This document shows positions 18,231 through 27,360 of a stretch of DNA of 58,281 nucleotides, one piece after another. The stretch covers positions 1 through 58,281 of the forward strand of contig QAML01000042.1 of the NCBI GenBank assembly GCA_003150315.1, given 5' to 3'. Numbering within the stretch: the first letter of the stretch is position 1; every line of letters begins with the position of its first letter. A program made the position numbers and the translations under genes. The notes beneath the pieces are model-generated. The model worked only from the letters and a program-made list of their open reading frames with translations. It ran no database searches and was not told the origin of the DNA. The stretch comes from Prevotellaceae bacterium. GTDB lineage: Bacteria; Bacteroidota; Bacteroidia; Bacteroidales; Bacteroidaceae.

Positions 18231-20750
18231 TTATTTGTTGTCGTTCTTGTCCATAAGAACCTTGAACCAGAAGCCTCCGATTACCGAACGGGCACGGAAA
18301 CTAACCCACACAGGCTTTTCTGTTTCAAACCAATCGCTCATGGGAACACGCGAAGTGGTTTCACTATAGAACTTGTAAACTGGAGAAACGAATTTCTTGA
18401 ACGTTTCATTGTCTTTTGCCATGCAGGCAGTCCACAAAATCCAGTCGCTCTTGGTATAGCCCTTGCGGCAATCAAGAGGCAAACCATATACGTTTTGTTT
18501 CTTGAGATAATAGTTTATCTCTTTCTCCATTACATCGTCAAACATATTCAAACCCCACAACTTGTCCCAAACAAGATTGTATTTCTGACTCCATGTATCG
18601 GGGCGGTCAAATGCCAAACGGTAATGGTCGCCGTCTGCAGCGTCTTTTTTCCATTGTTCTGCCATTTTCTTCGCTGTTGCCAAATATTTTTCGGCATCCT
18701 GTGCACGTCCGTCAAGTTTGCACAAGATACCATATGCGGCAACACCCATAATTGCTTTTGCAGAAAGATTGGCATTGTGTGCCCAGTGTCCGGCAAAGTC
18801 ATCGGTGCAAAGCTGATTTACAGGATCCTGACCGTTTTCTGCAAGATAATCCGCCCATGTCTTGAGCAAATCCCAATAAGGTTTCACATAATTAGTGTTT
18901 CCTTCAATCCTGCAAATCTCGGCAGCAAGCGTAAGCATGTTTCCGCCTTCCTCTACAGGCATGTCGCCTGTATAAGTCTGCCCGTTAGCCTGCGGATATG
19001 TACCCATGTCGTGCTGCGGGAAAGGCTTTGTCCATCTTCCGTCCTTTGCATATTCAAAGATGCTAGTCATCATTCCCTTTTCAAGCTCGGGATTGTAAAT
19101 TAGGAACAGAGGAGCCGAAGGATATGTAAGATCTACGGTGTTCACACTGCCATTACTGTTGTTTTCTTTTGAGAAAAACAACAAACGACCTTTATTGTCG
19201 GTGAAAAGTTTATGGGCGGAAATTGTCTGACGATAAGCTCCGCTGCAAATTTCAGCATACTCTTTTCCGCCGGCTTTGAAAGCATCGTCATAAATTGTTT
19301 CATCAAGCTTACGGCAACGCTGCATTATGTCGTTATAATTGTTACGCAATTTGTTGAAAGCGTCAAAAATCGTAACCTTTCCGTCATGTGCCCAATAACC
19401 TTTGCGAAGTTCGTAAAGATACATGATAGACCACACATCATCATAGCCAATAAGCGTAAAATTACTCTTTGAAGTTTTCTTGTCAACGCTTCCGAGATTG
19501 TCAACAAAGGCAAGCGCAGGCATATCAACGTTTTTGAACGCTCTTACCTCCTCTTTCGAAGTTGGCAGATTGCCTGTGGCAGAGAAAGTGTTCTCTATTT
19601 CCAATTCGCTGTTGAGACTCAGTTGCTGGTTTGAGGCACCTTGTGTGAGATAAACATAGCCCCAATCCTGACAAATAAGGTCGGCCGCCGTAGCACAATA
19701 GGCTTGCTTTATGGTACCCGCCTTCAAATATTTCATTCCTCCTTTTGAAAGAGTATTTGACACCGTGGGCTGCGAAGAAGAATTGACTGCCAATTCGGGC
19801 GAAGTGGTTATCAAGAGCTGCACATCGTGTTTTTTCTTGTCAAGTCCCGTTACCTTATAAGATATATAGTTTATGGGAGTGGACAAAAGGTCAAGATCGT
19901 CAATTAACTGCGGAGCCGTGAACACAACATTCAGTTTTACGGGACCACATTTGAAAGTATAATAACTTGATGTGGCAAGTACGTCGCACGAAAGCTGTTC
20001 TGCGGCGGCATCAAACTTTGACACATTTGCGGGAGTGTAGTATATTCCGAAATCTGCGTACGCGCCGCCGGTAGTATTATGGCAATGAGCAGCAATAACA
20101 TTGTCGCCTTCGTGCAACTTCGCCGCCTGTGCCGGAGTAAGCTCCACAACCTGATCGTCAAGCCATGTATTTCCTGTGTCAACTATCTTTTCGCCATTAA
20201 GATAAAGCTCGAAAACATCATCGTGTGAGTAAACAATTCTGATTTTAGCGTCTTTCTCAATTTTTGAAACGTTGAAGTGGCGGCGAATATATACATCTGC
20301 ATCGTCGCCGCTCCATTTTGTTTTGTTGGCTTCTGTATTTCTGTCACCGAAAGCTCCGTATCCTTCCTGCCAACTGCCGTCGTCATACTTTTCCTTTGTC
20401 CAATCGCCCTGCGGAGTCTTGAAAGTATATTTAGTTTTCCAACCTTCGGCTTTAGCCATTTCGGCATAAGGAATAAGTTTGTCGGGCTGTTTGCCAAGGA
20501 AACGATAATTCTTTCCGTCAACACGCAAAACTCCAATCACAGACTTCTTTGCATCGCTCCAATGAATGGTTGAAGATTCATAAAGTTTGTCGGTCGGAGA
20601 CCAAATTGAGAAATAAGGATCACTCACAACTATCGGAGTGGCGGGCATCTTAAGAGCCGAGCGTCTCGAAGGTGTGAAATAATCGGGCTGCTGTGCATTT
20701 GCCGTCAAAAAAGCAATGGCAAACGCCGCAATAGTAATAATTTTTCGCAT
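18231..20750 (-). CDS. Exported DUF4965/DUF5127/DUF1793 protein, glutaminase-like
   Basis: 839 residues with signal peptide 1-20 (ending in TANAQ). Layout of the GtaA-like glutaminase family of Bacteroidetes and fungi: an N-terminal DUF4964-like segment (YFTPSRRSALKMPATPIVV), a jelly-roll insert about 95-240 (DVYIRRHFNVSKIEK, LYLNGEKIVDTGNTWLDD), DUF5127, and a C-terminal (alpha/alpha)6-barrel-like region with DDVWSIMYLYELRKG and HDMGTYPQANGQ. Fungal relatives are named extracellular glutaminases, but bacterial members next to carbohydrate genes have been suggested to act on glycans, so the substrate is uncertain. It is monocistronic with its own terminator, and is probably periplasmic or surface-located. 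Confidence 0.85.
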   Translation of the reverse strand: MRKIITIAAFAIAFLTANAQQPDYFTPSRRSALKMPATPIVVSDPYFSIWSPTDKLYESSTIHWSDAKKSVIGVLRVDGKNYRFLGKQPDKLIPYAEMAKAEGWKTKYTFKTPQGDWTKEKYDDGSWQEGYGAFGDRNTEANKTKWSGDDADVYIRRHFNVSKIEKDAKIRIVYSHDDVFELYLNGEKIVDTGNTWLDDQVVELTPAQAAKLHEGDNVIAAHCHNTTGGAYADFGIYYTPANVSKFDAAAEQLSCDVLATSSYYTFKCGPVKLNVVFTAPQLIDDLDLLSTPINYISYKVTGLDKKKHDVQLLITTSPELAVNSSSQPTVSNTLSKGGMKYLKAGTIKQAYCATAADLICQDWGYVYLTQGASNQQLSLNSELEIENTFSATGNLPTSKEEVRAFKNVDMPALAFVDNLGSVDKKTSKSNFTLIGYDDVWSIMYLYELRKGYWAHDGKVTIFDAFNKLRNNYNDIMQRCRKLDETIYDDAFKAGGKEYAEICSGAYRQTISAHKLFTDNKGRLLFFSKENNSNGSVNTVDLTYPSAPLFLIYNPELEKGMMTSIFEYAKDGRWTKPFPQHDMGTYPQANGQTYTGDMPVEEGGNMLTLAAEICRIEGNTNYVKPYWDLLKTWADYLAENGQDPVNQLCTDDFAGHWAHNANLSAKAIMGVAAYGILCKLDGRAQDAEKYLATAKKMAEQWKKDAADGDHYRLAFDRPDTWSQKYNLVWDKLWGLNMFDDVMEKEINYYLKKQNVYGLPLDCRKGYTKSDWILWTACMAKDNETFKKFVSPVYKFYSETTSRVPMSDWFETEKPVWVSFRARSVIGGFWFKVLMDKNDNK

Positions 20751-20790
20751 GATATATTTTTTGAGATTATAAAAGTCAAGAAAAAAACAA

Positions 20791-20807
20791 TTTTGCCGCC
20801 GGCAAAA
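20791..20807. other. Short GC-rich palindrome between divergent genes
   Basis: TTTTGCCGCCGGCAAAA forms a 7-bp stem with a 3-base loop in the region between the DUF4965 gene and the GT2 gene. It could be an operator or a small terminator. No other evidence is available. Confidence 0.4.
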
Positions 20808-20902
20808 AGTTCACTCTGTCTAATGAGCCACAAAATTAATCATTTCTTAAAACAAACCATAAAACAAAAGAAAAAAACATACCCATTAAGGCATTATTTT
20901 AG

Positions 20903-20910
20903 TACATTTG
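20903..20910 (+). promoter_or_regulatory. Promoter -7 box of the GT2 gene
   Basis: TACATTTG matches TAnnTTTG. The start it implies (about 20917) lies downstream of the earliest in-frame ATG (20793), and therefore supports the ATG at 20991 as the translation start. Confidence 0.55.
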
Positions 20911-20990
20911 CATTACACTTTCTGACATACAACAAAAATATCAAGAGAACAACAAAGCCGGACAAAGGCTTGACAAATAGAAAATTTAAT

Positions 20991-21881
20991 ATGCTGTCGA
21001 TACTAATACCTGTATATAACTACGACTGTTCCGAACTTATAAAAGCCTTGCACCTGCAAGGAGAAAGGCTAAAGCAATCAAAGGGCGGAGACTACGAGAT
21101 TATTGTGGGCGATGATGCATCTTCGAAAGGGCATGGCGTTGAAAACGTTCGCAAGGCATGCAATTTTCCCGAATGCAGATTCCTTTCCCCGGAAAAGAAC
21201 CGGGGACGTGCAGCCAACCGAAACGCCATGGCGCGAGAGGCAAAGGGTAATTATCTTCTTTTCATTGACTGCGATGCTCTCGTAACCCGTGGCGATTTTC
21301 TGGAAAAGTATTACGAAGAAACCCTAAAGGGAGCCGAAGTGGTGATAGGCGGCATTGAAGCTGTAGGAACGCAGCCGTCGCCCGACGTATCGCTCAGATT
21401 CAAATACGAACAAAGCGCAGCGGAAATTCGTTCGCTTGAGTATCGCAAAGCAAACCCTTACAGCCATTTTTCAACGTTCAACGTAATGGTCAAAACCGAA
21501 GTGTTCATGCACATACGCTTCGACGAAAGTTGTGTGGGCTATGGATATGAAGACACAATCTTTGGTCTTCGTCTCAAACAGGAAGGATATAATATCACTC
21601 ACATTGACGCGCCGCTCGTACACAATGGTCTCGACACCAACAGGGAGTTCGTGGAAAAAACAGAGCAATCCATGCGAAACCTTCACCGTTTCGGACGCGA
21701 CATTCAAAACTTCTCTCACGTGGGAGCCGTTGCGCTCAGGCTTAAAAGGCTCAACCTTGACGGAATGATAGTTACATGGCATCGTTTGTTCGGTCGCATT
21801 GAACGGGCAAACCTTTTAAGCAACAATCCATCGCTTTTTGTACTAAAACTTTACAAGTTGGGATTCTTCTGTTCTTTGTAA
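20991..21881 (+). CDS. Family 2 glycosyltransferase
   Basis: 296 residues with a GT-A fold. MLSILIPVYNYD opens the nucleotide-sugar binding strand; GDDASS and the DCDALV (DxD-type) motif follow near residues 40 and 95; and GYGYEDTIFGLRLKQEGY is the acceptor-side ED motif. It lacks a clear membrane anchor, so it is probably a cytosolic enzyme working at the membrane on a surface polysaccharide or glycolipid. The start at 20991 is chosen because the GT2 fold begins there and the promoter box lies between it and the longer alternative. Sugar specificity cannot be read. It stands alone, convergent with the phosphate transporter gene. Confidence 0.88.
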   Translation: MLSILIPVYNYDCSELIKALHLQGERLKQSKGGDYEIIVGDDASSKGHGVENVRKACNFPECRFLSPEKNRGRAANRNAMAREAKGNYLLFIDCDALVTRGDFLEKYYEETLKGAEVVIGGIEAVGTQPSPDVSLRFKYEQSAAEIRSLEYRKANPYSHFSTFNVMVKTEVFMHIRFDESCVGYGYEDTIFGLRLKQEGYNITHIDAPLVHNGLDTNREFVEKTEQSMRNLHRFGRDIQNFSHVGAVALRLKRLNLDGMIVTWHRLFGRIERANLLSNNPSLFVLKLYKLGFFCSL

Positions 21882-21907
21882 CTATAAAACAGACACTTAT
21901 AAAGAAG

Positions 21908-21995
21908 AAAAAACATAAGGCTTTTGTTTCAAAATACAAGGCACTTATTTTAAAATACAAGCCATATATTTTAAAATATATGGCTTGTATTTTTT
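21908..21995. repeat. Modular palindromic repeat, copy D
   Basis: ATAAGGCTTTTGTTTC unit, ACAAGGCACTTATTTT unit, ACAAGCCATATATTTT unit, then the inverse of the last and a T run. It has the same unit order as copy A. It lies between convergent genes (GT2 and PiT). No gene is seen in 21996-22118. Confidence 0.88.
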
Positions 21996-22118
21996 GTGGT
22001 TTCCTATATCGTTTTTTTCAGATTAGGAAAACGGCATTGTTTTATCAATGCTTTTTGTGTTTTTCGTCAGTATTGACGCAGAAACCTGCGGCTTTACGGT
22101 CAACAGGGAAAAAGGGAT

Positions 22119-24383
22119 TTATTGTTTAGACGGCGTTTCGGATGCGAGGCGTGAGAATTTACGCATATTATATATAAGCCGGTCTATTTCGTGCAGAATC
22201 TGTTCCAACTCCTGAAGCAAATGGAGCAGAAGCGTAGTGGCAGTTATGTCGCAGTTTTGCGTTTGAATGTTTACCATCATCTTGTCTCTGAAATCAGAAA
22301 TCTCATGTTTCAGTGCGGAACACTCCTTTTGTATCTCTTCTCCGTCTCCAAGATTCAGTTCTGCAAAGTTTCCTGCCATTTCGTTCATGAGTATTACAAC
22401 TTTTCCTCTGAAATATCTGAACAATTCGGCATCGTTCGGATCAATGGGCAGGAAGTTATTATCAACATGTTCGAGCGAGGGGCGACAAATACGCAGCAAA
22501 CTGTAATATAATTGGAAAAGTGCGTTGTGCAAAAGGTGGAACGGAGTACTAAGTCTCACAGCCACCGCAACATCTGTTCTTCTAAGGCAGATAATCTCCC
22601 TGCGTCTCAAGCTCTTGAGAATAACCTTGTACTTCTTAACGCTGCTTAGTGATTTCCGAAGCGAATGCAGTTTTTCGTTAAACAGTCCGTCAGTGGAATC
22701 TATGAGCAGGGTGGAAAATTTATCGGTAATCTCCGCCACATTCTTACCCACATGTTCCTGCAACATCTTCACAATTTCTTTGGAATCTGTGGAAGAAAGC
22801 ATATTGTAAAAGAGAACGTCCTTCTTGTCGTTCTTCTTGCGCTTGGCATAGCTGATATTGGAGTGAATCAACATGGCTACGGCTACCGTTATAAGTATTA
22901 CTTGTGCGGGGAAACCGCCATAATGCATGATGTTGGCTATTGTGAAACAAGAGATGAAAGCCACTGCTGCAGTAATGAACCATCCGCCGATAACCGTGAG
23001 CACACCTGTTATGCGGAACACGGCACTCTCTCTGCCCCATGCGCGGTCAGCAAACGAAGAACCCATGGCAACCATAAATGTTACATAGGTTGTGGACAGC
23101 GGAAGTTTCAATGAAGTGCCGAGAGCAATGAGTAAGGCAGAAATCACAAGGTTTACCGAAGCACGCAAAAGATCATAGGCAGCAGAATTCTCCCCCACTG
23201 CTTCAACGGGACGCTGAAAGCGACTTTCAACAAACTTTTGGGCTCTTTCGGGAGTGATTTTCAATATGACATTTCCCGCAGAACTAGCCATGCGCACGAG
23301 ACTTCGCGCCACTCTTGAAGAACCGAACATTTCATTTCCCGCATCCTGACGCGAAAGATTGACTTCGGTTTCTGTAACTCTGCGGGCTTTTTTCGACGTT
23401 GCCAAAGTTGCAGCCATTATTGCGCCTGCACCTATGAGGAAAAACACAGGTGTTTTTGCCGATTCCAAAAGCGATGACATCATAAAGGTGTCGGGATTTC
23501 CCGAACCCGAATTAGCGTAATCGATATAAGAAGAATATCCCGCCAAAGGTACGCCAATGAAGTTTACAAGGTCGTTGCCCGCAAACGCCATGGCAAGAGC
23601 AAAAGTTCCGAGAAGTACAACGATTCGCAGCACATTGATTTTCAAGAAATGGAGAATCTGCATTATGATACAGAGAACCACAAAGCATACTCCGAGAATC
23701 ACAGCTATGTGAGTATTGATGAATTCCTTTGTTTCGGGAGTCATGAAAGAAAGGTTGCTTAAACCCTTGAAAAGCATAAAATACAGTATGGCTGTAACGG
23801 CAAGTCCCCCGAAAATTCCAATTTTGAACTTCAAGTGCACCTTATATTTGAATGTAAAAATCAAACGCGTTATGTACATCACAAGAGTTCCGAATACAAA
23901 AGCAATTCCCACAGATATGAAAATGGCAGTAATCATTCCCAAAGCCTGACCGGAGTTTATGTAATCGCCAAAATCGGTACCCGGGTTTCCCCATGTCTTA
24001 ATCATGGCAAGAGCAAACGAAGCACCAAGCAGTTCAAACACCATCGAAACCGTGGTAGAAGTCGGCATTCCGAAAGAATTGAATATATCAAGCAGCACAA
24101 TGTCCGTTACCATTACCGCAAGGAAGATTGTCATAACCTCGCGGAAAGAGAACAAATCGGGCTGAAACACTCCATGACGGGCAATGTCCATCATGCCGTT
24201 GCTCATAACCGCACCGCAGAATATGCCTACGGCAGCTATTGCAACAATTGTACGAAACTTGGCAGCCTTTGAACCGATTGCCGAATTCATGAAATTAACC
24301 GCGTCATTGCTCACTCCTACCCATAAATCGGAAGCTGCGAGCAAAAACAGTAACACCACCAATACCAAATAGATACTTTCCAT
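22119..24383 (-). CDS. PiT-family inorganic phosphate transporter with PhoU-like C-terminal region
   Basis: Inner-membrane phosphate carrier driven by proton or cation gradients. 754 residues. The N-terminal PiT half has the GVSNDAVNFMNSAIGSK signature and FGMPTSTTVSMVFELLGAS. The second half carries the matching repeat LPLSTTYVTFMVAMGSSFAD. From about residue 560 a soluble helical region follows (TDKFSTLLIDSTDGLFNEKLHS onward), resembling the PhoU-like extensions of Bacteroidetes PiT proteins. I place the start at the ATG at 24383 (MESIYLVLVVLLFLL), as relatives begin this way; an ATG four codons earlier would leave almost no leader after the predicted transcript start. Confidence 0.9.
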   Translation of the reverse strand: MESIYLVLVVLLFLLAASDLWVGVSNDAVNFMNSAIGSKAAKFRTIVAIAAVGIFCGAVMSNGMMDIARHGVFQPDLFSFREVMTIFLAVMVTDIVLLDIFNSFGMPTSTTVSMVFELLGASFALAMIKTWGNPGTDFGDYINSGQALGMITAIFISVGIAFVFGTLVMYITRLIFTFKYKVHLKFKIGIFGGLAVTAILYFMLFKGLSNLSFMTPETKEFINTHIAVILGVCFVVLCIIMQILHFLKINVLRIVVLLGTFALAMAFAGNDLVNFIGVPLAGYSSYIDYANSGSGNPDTFMMSSLLESAKTPVFFLIGAGAIMAATLATSKKARRVTETEVNLSRQDAGNEMFGSSRVARSLVRMASSAGNVILKITPERAQKFVESRFQRPVEAVGENSAAYDLLRASVNLVISALLIALGTSLKLPLSTTYVTFMVAMGSSFADRAWGRESAVFRITGVLTVIGGWFITAAVAFISCFTIANIMHYGGFPAQVILITVAVAMLIHSNISYAKRKKNDKKDVLFYNMLSSTDSKEIVKMLQEHVGKNVAEITDKFSTLLIDSTDGLFNEKLHSLRKSLSSVKKYKVILKSLRRREIICLRRTDVAVAVRLSTPFHLLHNALFQLYYSLLRICRPSLEHVDNNFLPIDPNDAELFRYFRGKVVILMNEMAGNFAELNLGDGEEIQKECSALKHEISDFRDKMMVNIQTQNCDITATTLLLHLLQELEQILHEIDRLIYNMRKFSRLASETPSKQ

Positions 24384-24407
24384 ATAATTTTGCATTCTTT
24401 GTCAATG

Positions 24408-24415
24408 CAAAATTA
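24408..24415 (-). promoter_or_regulatory. PiT gene promoter -7 box
   Basis: The minus strand reads TAATTTTG (TAnnTTTG type), 24 bases before the chosen start codon. An ATAATTTTGCATT copy recurs nearer the start, which makes a short direct repeat. Confidence 0.5.
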
Positions 24416-24503
24416 TTCCTACAGTGTTAGCCTTCTGTTACAACCGTGTTAAGATGATGTTAAGACGCGCCATAATAAAAACACGACACCAAAACTCCAT
24501 TGG

Positions 24504-25625
24504 TTATACCTCACGGAATTTGAAATATCTGTCGTTATGCTTCAAAAACCACGGATGAGTTACCGCCAGATAGAATATAATCGAAACAACGGCAGCAGGA
24601 ATAGCAACCAACGTAGGATTTGGTACAAAAAAAGCCAAGACAAAACCTATTGCATATCCGCACTCACGCGAAAGCATATAGGTGTTCTGCGCCGTACCGC
24701 GCTGACAGTGTCCTATCATTTTCAAGAAGTACAACAGGAAACGCGAAGAACTTAGTCCCATACCGGCTCCGAATATCAAAGCAGCCGCATGAAGCGACGC
24801 GGGATTCGATGTTGCAAAAGGAATAAGCAATGCTGCCAACACGAGAATCATTCCCGTTACAATCTCCGCCCTGACATCAGCATTAGCAAAAACCATTATT
24901 CTAAGCGGATACGCCACGAGTATTCCCAACGCAGCAAATACAAACGATAACGGTTGCAGATTTGTTGCCACAAACATTCCCATTGTTGTGGAAAACAATA
25001 AGAGATTTACAAAAGGCAGGAAGTCATTTTTTTGCCAAAAGCGGTCGCAGCTAAACAGACTAACGTGAATTGGTGCACGAAACGGAACTCTGATTCTAAC
25101 TATTACTATGACAGAAAGCAGCAATACCGAAACGCTCACAAGCAATACCGTATGGAAATCGGTAAGAGGCATTATATAATAAGAAGCTGCCACACCGGCA
25201 GGCACTGCAAGTATAGCCGACCACGCAAAATAATAATCGGAAACCGTACGTCGCTCTGAAGAGGTAAGATCATTGAGAAGCGTACTGCCCAAAGAAACCT
25301 GTGCCAAACCACATACCGCACCCTCAAGGAAACGAACTAATGCCACAGAAAGAACATCGCGGCTGAAATACATTATTCCGGAAATCGCAACAAGTACAAG
25401 CAATGACGCTTCGTAAACATTCTTTCTTTGAAACCTTACTACAAGAAAAGAACTCAACGGTCCAAGGACATATAATCCTACAGAAAAGGCTGCAATTGCA
25501 AGCGAAAGTGAATGATTTGAAACACCTTCAATGCGTCCTACAAATAAAACCGATGCAAGCTGCATCATAATGGCTACCACCAAAAGGAAGTTTGCCAAGC
25601 AGATTCTGAACAACACACCGTTCAT
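24504..25625 (-). CDS. MFS transporter, unknown substrate
   Basis: 373 residues, about 11-12 membrane helices and short loops, without the usual long central loop. FLEGAVCGLAQVSLGSTLLNDLTSSERRT corresponds to the helix 4-5 region of drug/sugar efflux-type MFS proteins. It begins 26 bases after the panB stop and is likely in the HAD-panB-MFS transcription unit. Linkage to pantothenate metabolism is therefore possible but not shown. No substrate motif is recognisable. The protein is at the short end for the family, but both termini look complete. Confidence 0.82.
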   Translation of the reverse strand: MNGVLFRICLANFLLVVAIMMQLASVLFVGRIEGVSNHSLSLAIAAFSVGLYVLGPLSSFLVVRFQRKNVYEASLLVLVAISGIMYFSRDVLSVALVRFLEGAVCGLAQVSLGSTLLNDLTSSERRTVSDYYFAWSAILAVPAGVAASYYIMPLTDFHTVLLVSVSVLLLSVIVIVRIRVPFRAPIHVSLFSCDRFWQKNDFLPFVNLLLFSTTMGMFVATNLQPLSFVFAALGILVAYPLRIMVFANADVRAEIVTGMILVLAALLIPFATSNPASLHAAALIFGAGMGLSSSRFLLYFLKMIGHCQRGTAQNTYMLSRECGYAIGFVLAFFVPNPTLVAIPAAVVSIIFYLAVTHPWFLKHNDRYFKFREV

Positions 25626-25651
25626 TGCGTATTCGGTATCTATTTACAATA

Positions 25652-26473
25652 TCAATACTGTTCTTCTTTGTTAGGATAATCTCCACTTTTTACATCCGCC
25701 ACATATCTTTGCACGGCATCAGTTATGATTGTATACAAATCTGCATAGCGGCGCAAAAATTTAGGAGCAAATCCTTTGTTCATGCCAAGCATATCTTGAG
25801 CTACCAGAACTTGTCCGTCAACTTCATTGCCCGCTCCTATTCCTATTACAGGTATTGATAATTGCGCAGAAACCTTTGCGGCAAGAGATGCAGGGATTTT
25901 TTCGAGCACCAAAGCAAAACAACCGGCGTCCTGCAAGGCTTGCGCGTCTGCCAAAAGGCGTTCCGCTTCTTCCTCTTCCTTTGCTCTCAATCCGTAACCG
26001 CCGAATTTGTGTATACTCTGCGGTGTTAATCCCAAATGTCCAACCACTGGAACTCCCGCATCTACCATTGCGCTTATGGCAGGTACAAGACGTTTTCCGC
26101 CTTCAAGCTTCACAGCATCGCAACCACTCTCTTTCATTATACGAATGGCATTTCTTACTGCTTCGTCTGCGCTTACCTGATAAGAACCAAAAGGCATATC
26201 ACAAACCACAAGTGCATGCTTTGCAGCTTTCACCACACTTTTGGCGTGATAAATCATTTCGTCTAAAGTAATAGGAAGTGTAGTTTCATTGCCGGCCATA
26301 ACATTTGAAGCGGAATCTCCTATTAGAATCATATCAACTCCGGCAGCATCCACAATACTTGCCATTGTATAGTCATAAGAGGTAAGCATGGAGATTTTCT
26401 TACCCTCACTCTTCATTTTCAGAATGCGTTGCACTGTTATTGGACGCATGTCATCTGATATATAACCGGTCAT
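25652..26473 (-). CDS. panB: 3-methyl-2-oxobutanoate hydroxymethyltransferase
   Basis: First committed step of pantothenate synthesis: adds a hydroxymethyl group from 5,10-methylenetetrahydrofolate to 2-oxoisovalerate to give ketopantoate (TIM barrel, Mg-dependent, decamer). 273 residues. Visible: [30 protein letters not shown] with the metal-binding Asp residues, [25 protein letters not shown] and the [15 protein letters not shown] loop. I start at the ATG at 26473 ([13 protein letters not shown]); a longer in-frame start at 26548 adds 25 residues of no family likeness. It lies 90 bases after the HAD gene and 26 before the MFS gene on the same strand. Confidence 0.96.
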   Translation of the reverse strand: MTGYISDDMRPITVQRILKMKSEGKKISMLTSYDYTMASIVDAAGVDMILIGDSASNVMAGNETTLPITLDEMIYHAKSVVKAAKHALVVCDMPFGSYQVSADEAVRNAIRIMKESGCDAVKLEGGKRLVPAISAMVDAGVPVVGHLGLTPQSIHKFGGYGLRAKEEEEAERLLADAQALQDAGCFALVLEKIPASLAAKVSAQLSIPVIGIGAGNEVDGQVLVAQDMLGMNKGFAPKFLRRYADLYTIITDAVQRYVADVKSGDYPNKEEQY

Positions 26474-26562
26474 ATTATAATTTGTTTCACACGCGGAAAG
26501 AAATCGAATCCTCCAGATTCGATACATATCCCGTCTTACGAAGTGCAAAATTACTAAATTCC

Positions 26563-27225
26563 CTATTTATTACAAAAAGTGCTGCAAAAAACCTTATTTG
26601 CGTCTTCAGGACCAAAGCTCGAAAAGTTAGGAATTACCACATCGCTGTACTTTTTTACTACTTCTTCGGGATTGGATGTGGTCAGTCCTATTACCATAGA
26701 CCCGGAAGCTGCCGCAGACATCAGACCATTTACGGAATCCTCCACCACTATGCATTCTTTTGAAGAGAAACCGAAATGTTTTGCAGCGGTTATATAACAG
26801 TCGGGAGAAGGTTTCGATTCTTTATAATCCTCTGCTGTTAAAATTGAGTCAAACATATTCCGTATTTCCGGACATGCCTTATACACGAAACTCATTTTGT
26901 CCCGGTCTGAACTTGTTGCCACAGCAGTTTTAACCCCTGCATTTCTTAATTTCTTTACAAATTCCGCAACTCCAGGTATATATGGATAGGTCATGGTGCT
27001 TTGAAATTCGTTCAATTCCTTTTTTATTTTGGCTCTTGTCTCATTATTAGGAAAATATTTCTCAAATACTTCCACAAGAGTATTGCCTTTTAGTTTCAAG
27101 GCAAGGTTTTCAACTTCGGGCAAATACTTTTCATTTATCTCGTCCCAGAATATTGTGTACTGACTTTCTGTATCTACCACAACACCATCAAAATCAAAAA
27201 GCACGGCTTTGAAACTATATTCCAT
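26563..27225 (-). CDS. HAD-superfamily phosphatase/phosphomutase (beta-phosphoglucomutase-like)
   Basis: 220 residues, subclass I HAD hydrolase. Motif I is [11 protein letters not shown] (nucleophile Asp), motif II ATSSDRD (Thr/Ser), a Lys near [10 protein letters not shown], and motif [15 protein letters not shown] with the acidic pair. The second residue after the nucleophile is Asp and the cap is of helical C1 type, both typical of beta-phosphoglucomutase and sugar-phosphate phosphatases. The exact substrate is unknown. The start at 27225 ([14 protein letters not shown]) is preferred over an ATG 16 codons upstream because a promoter box lies between them. First gene of the HAD-panB-MFS unit; divergent from the GH3 gene. 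Confidence 0.87.
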   Translation of the reverse strand: MEYSFKAVLFDFDGVVVDTESQYTIFWDEINEKYLPEVENLALKLKGNTLVEVFEKYFPNNETRAKIKKELNEFQSTMTYPYIPGVAEFVKKLRNAGVKTAVATSSDRDKMSFVYKACPEIRNMFDSILTAEDYKESKPSPDCYITAAKHFGFSSKECIVVEDSVNGLMSAAASGSMVIGLTTSNPEEVVKKYSDVVIPNFSSFGPEDANKVFCSTFCNK

Positions 27226-27242
27226 TCTCAAATTGTTTTCGG

Positions 27243-27331
27243 CAAAATTAAATATAACCAGATTTTCATACAAACACCTTTACAGAAACTACACATTGCT
27301 TGTCCTGCTATTGAATTTAATGCTAACTTTG
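27243..27331. promoter_or_regulatory. Divergent promoters of the HAD-panB unit and the GH3 gene
   Basis: Minus-strand TAATTTTG at 27243-27250 serves the HAD gene. Plus-strand TAACTTTG at 27324-27331 serves the GH3 gene, with a leader of about 25 bases. Confidence 0.55.
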
Positions 27332-27360
27332 CATTACAAGTATCAAAAATCACACAAAAG

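Noticed and set aside
20793..20990. N-terminal extension of the GT2 gene
   Set aside because: The 66 extra residues are basic, low in complexity and upstream of the promoter box; the GT2 fold starts at the ATG at 20991.
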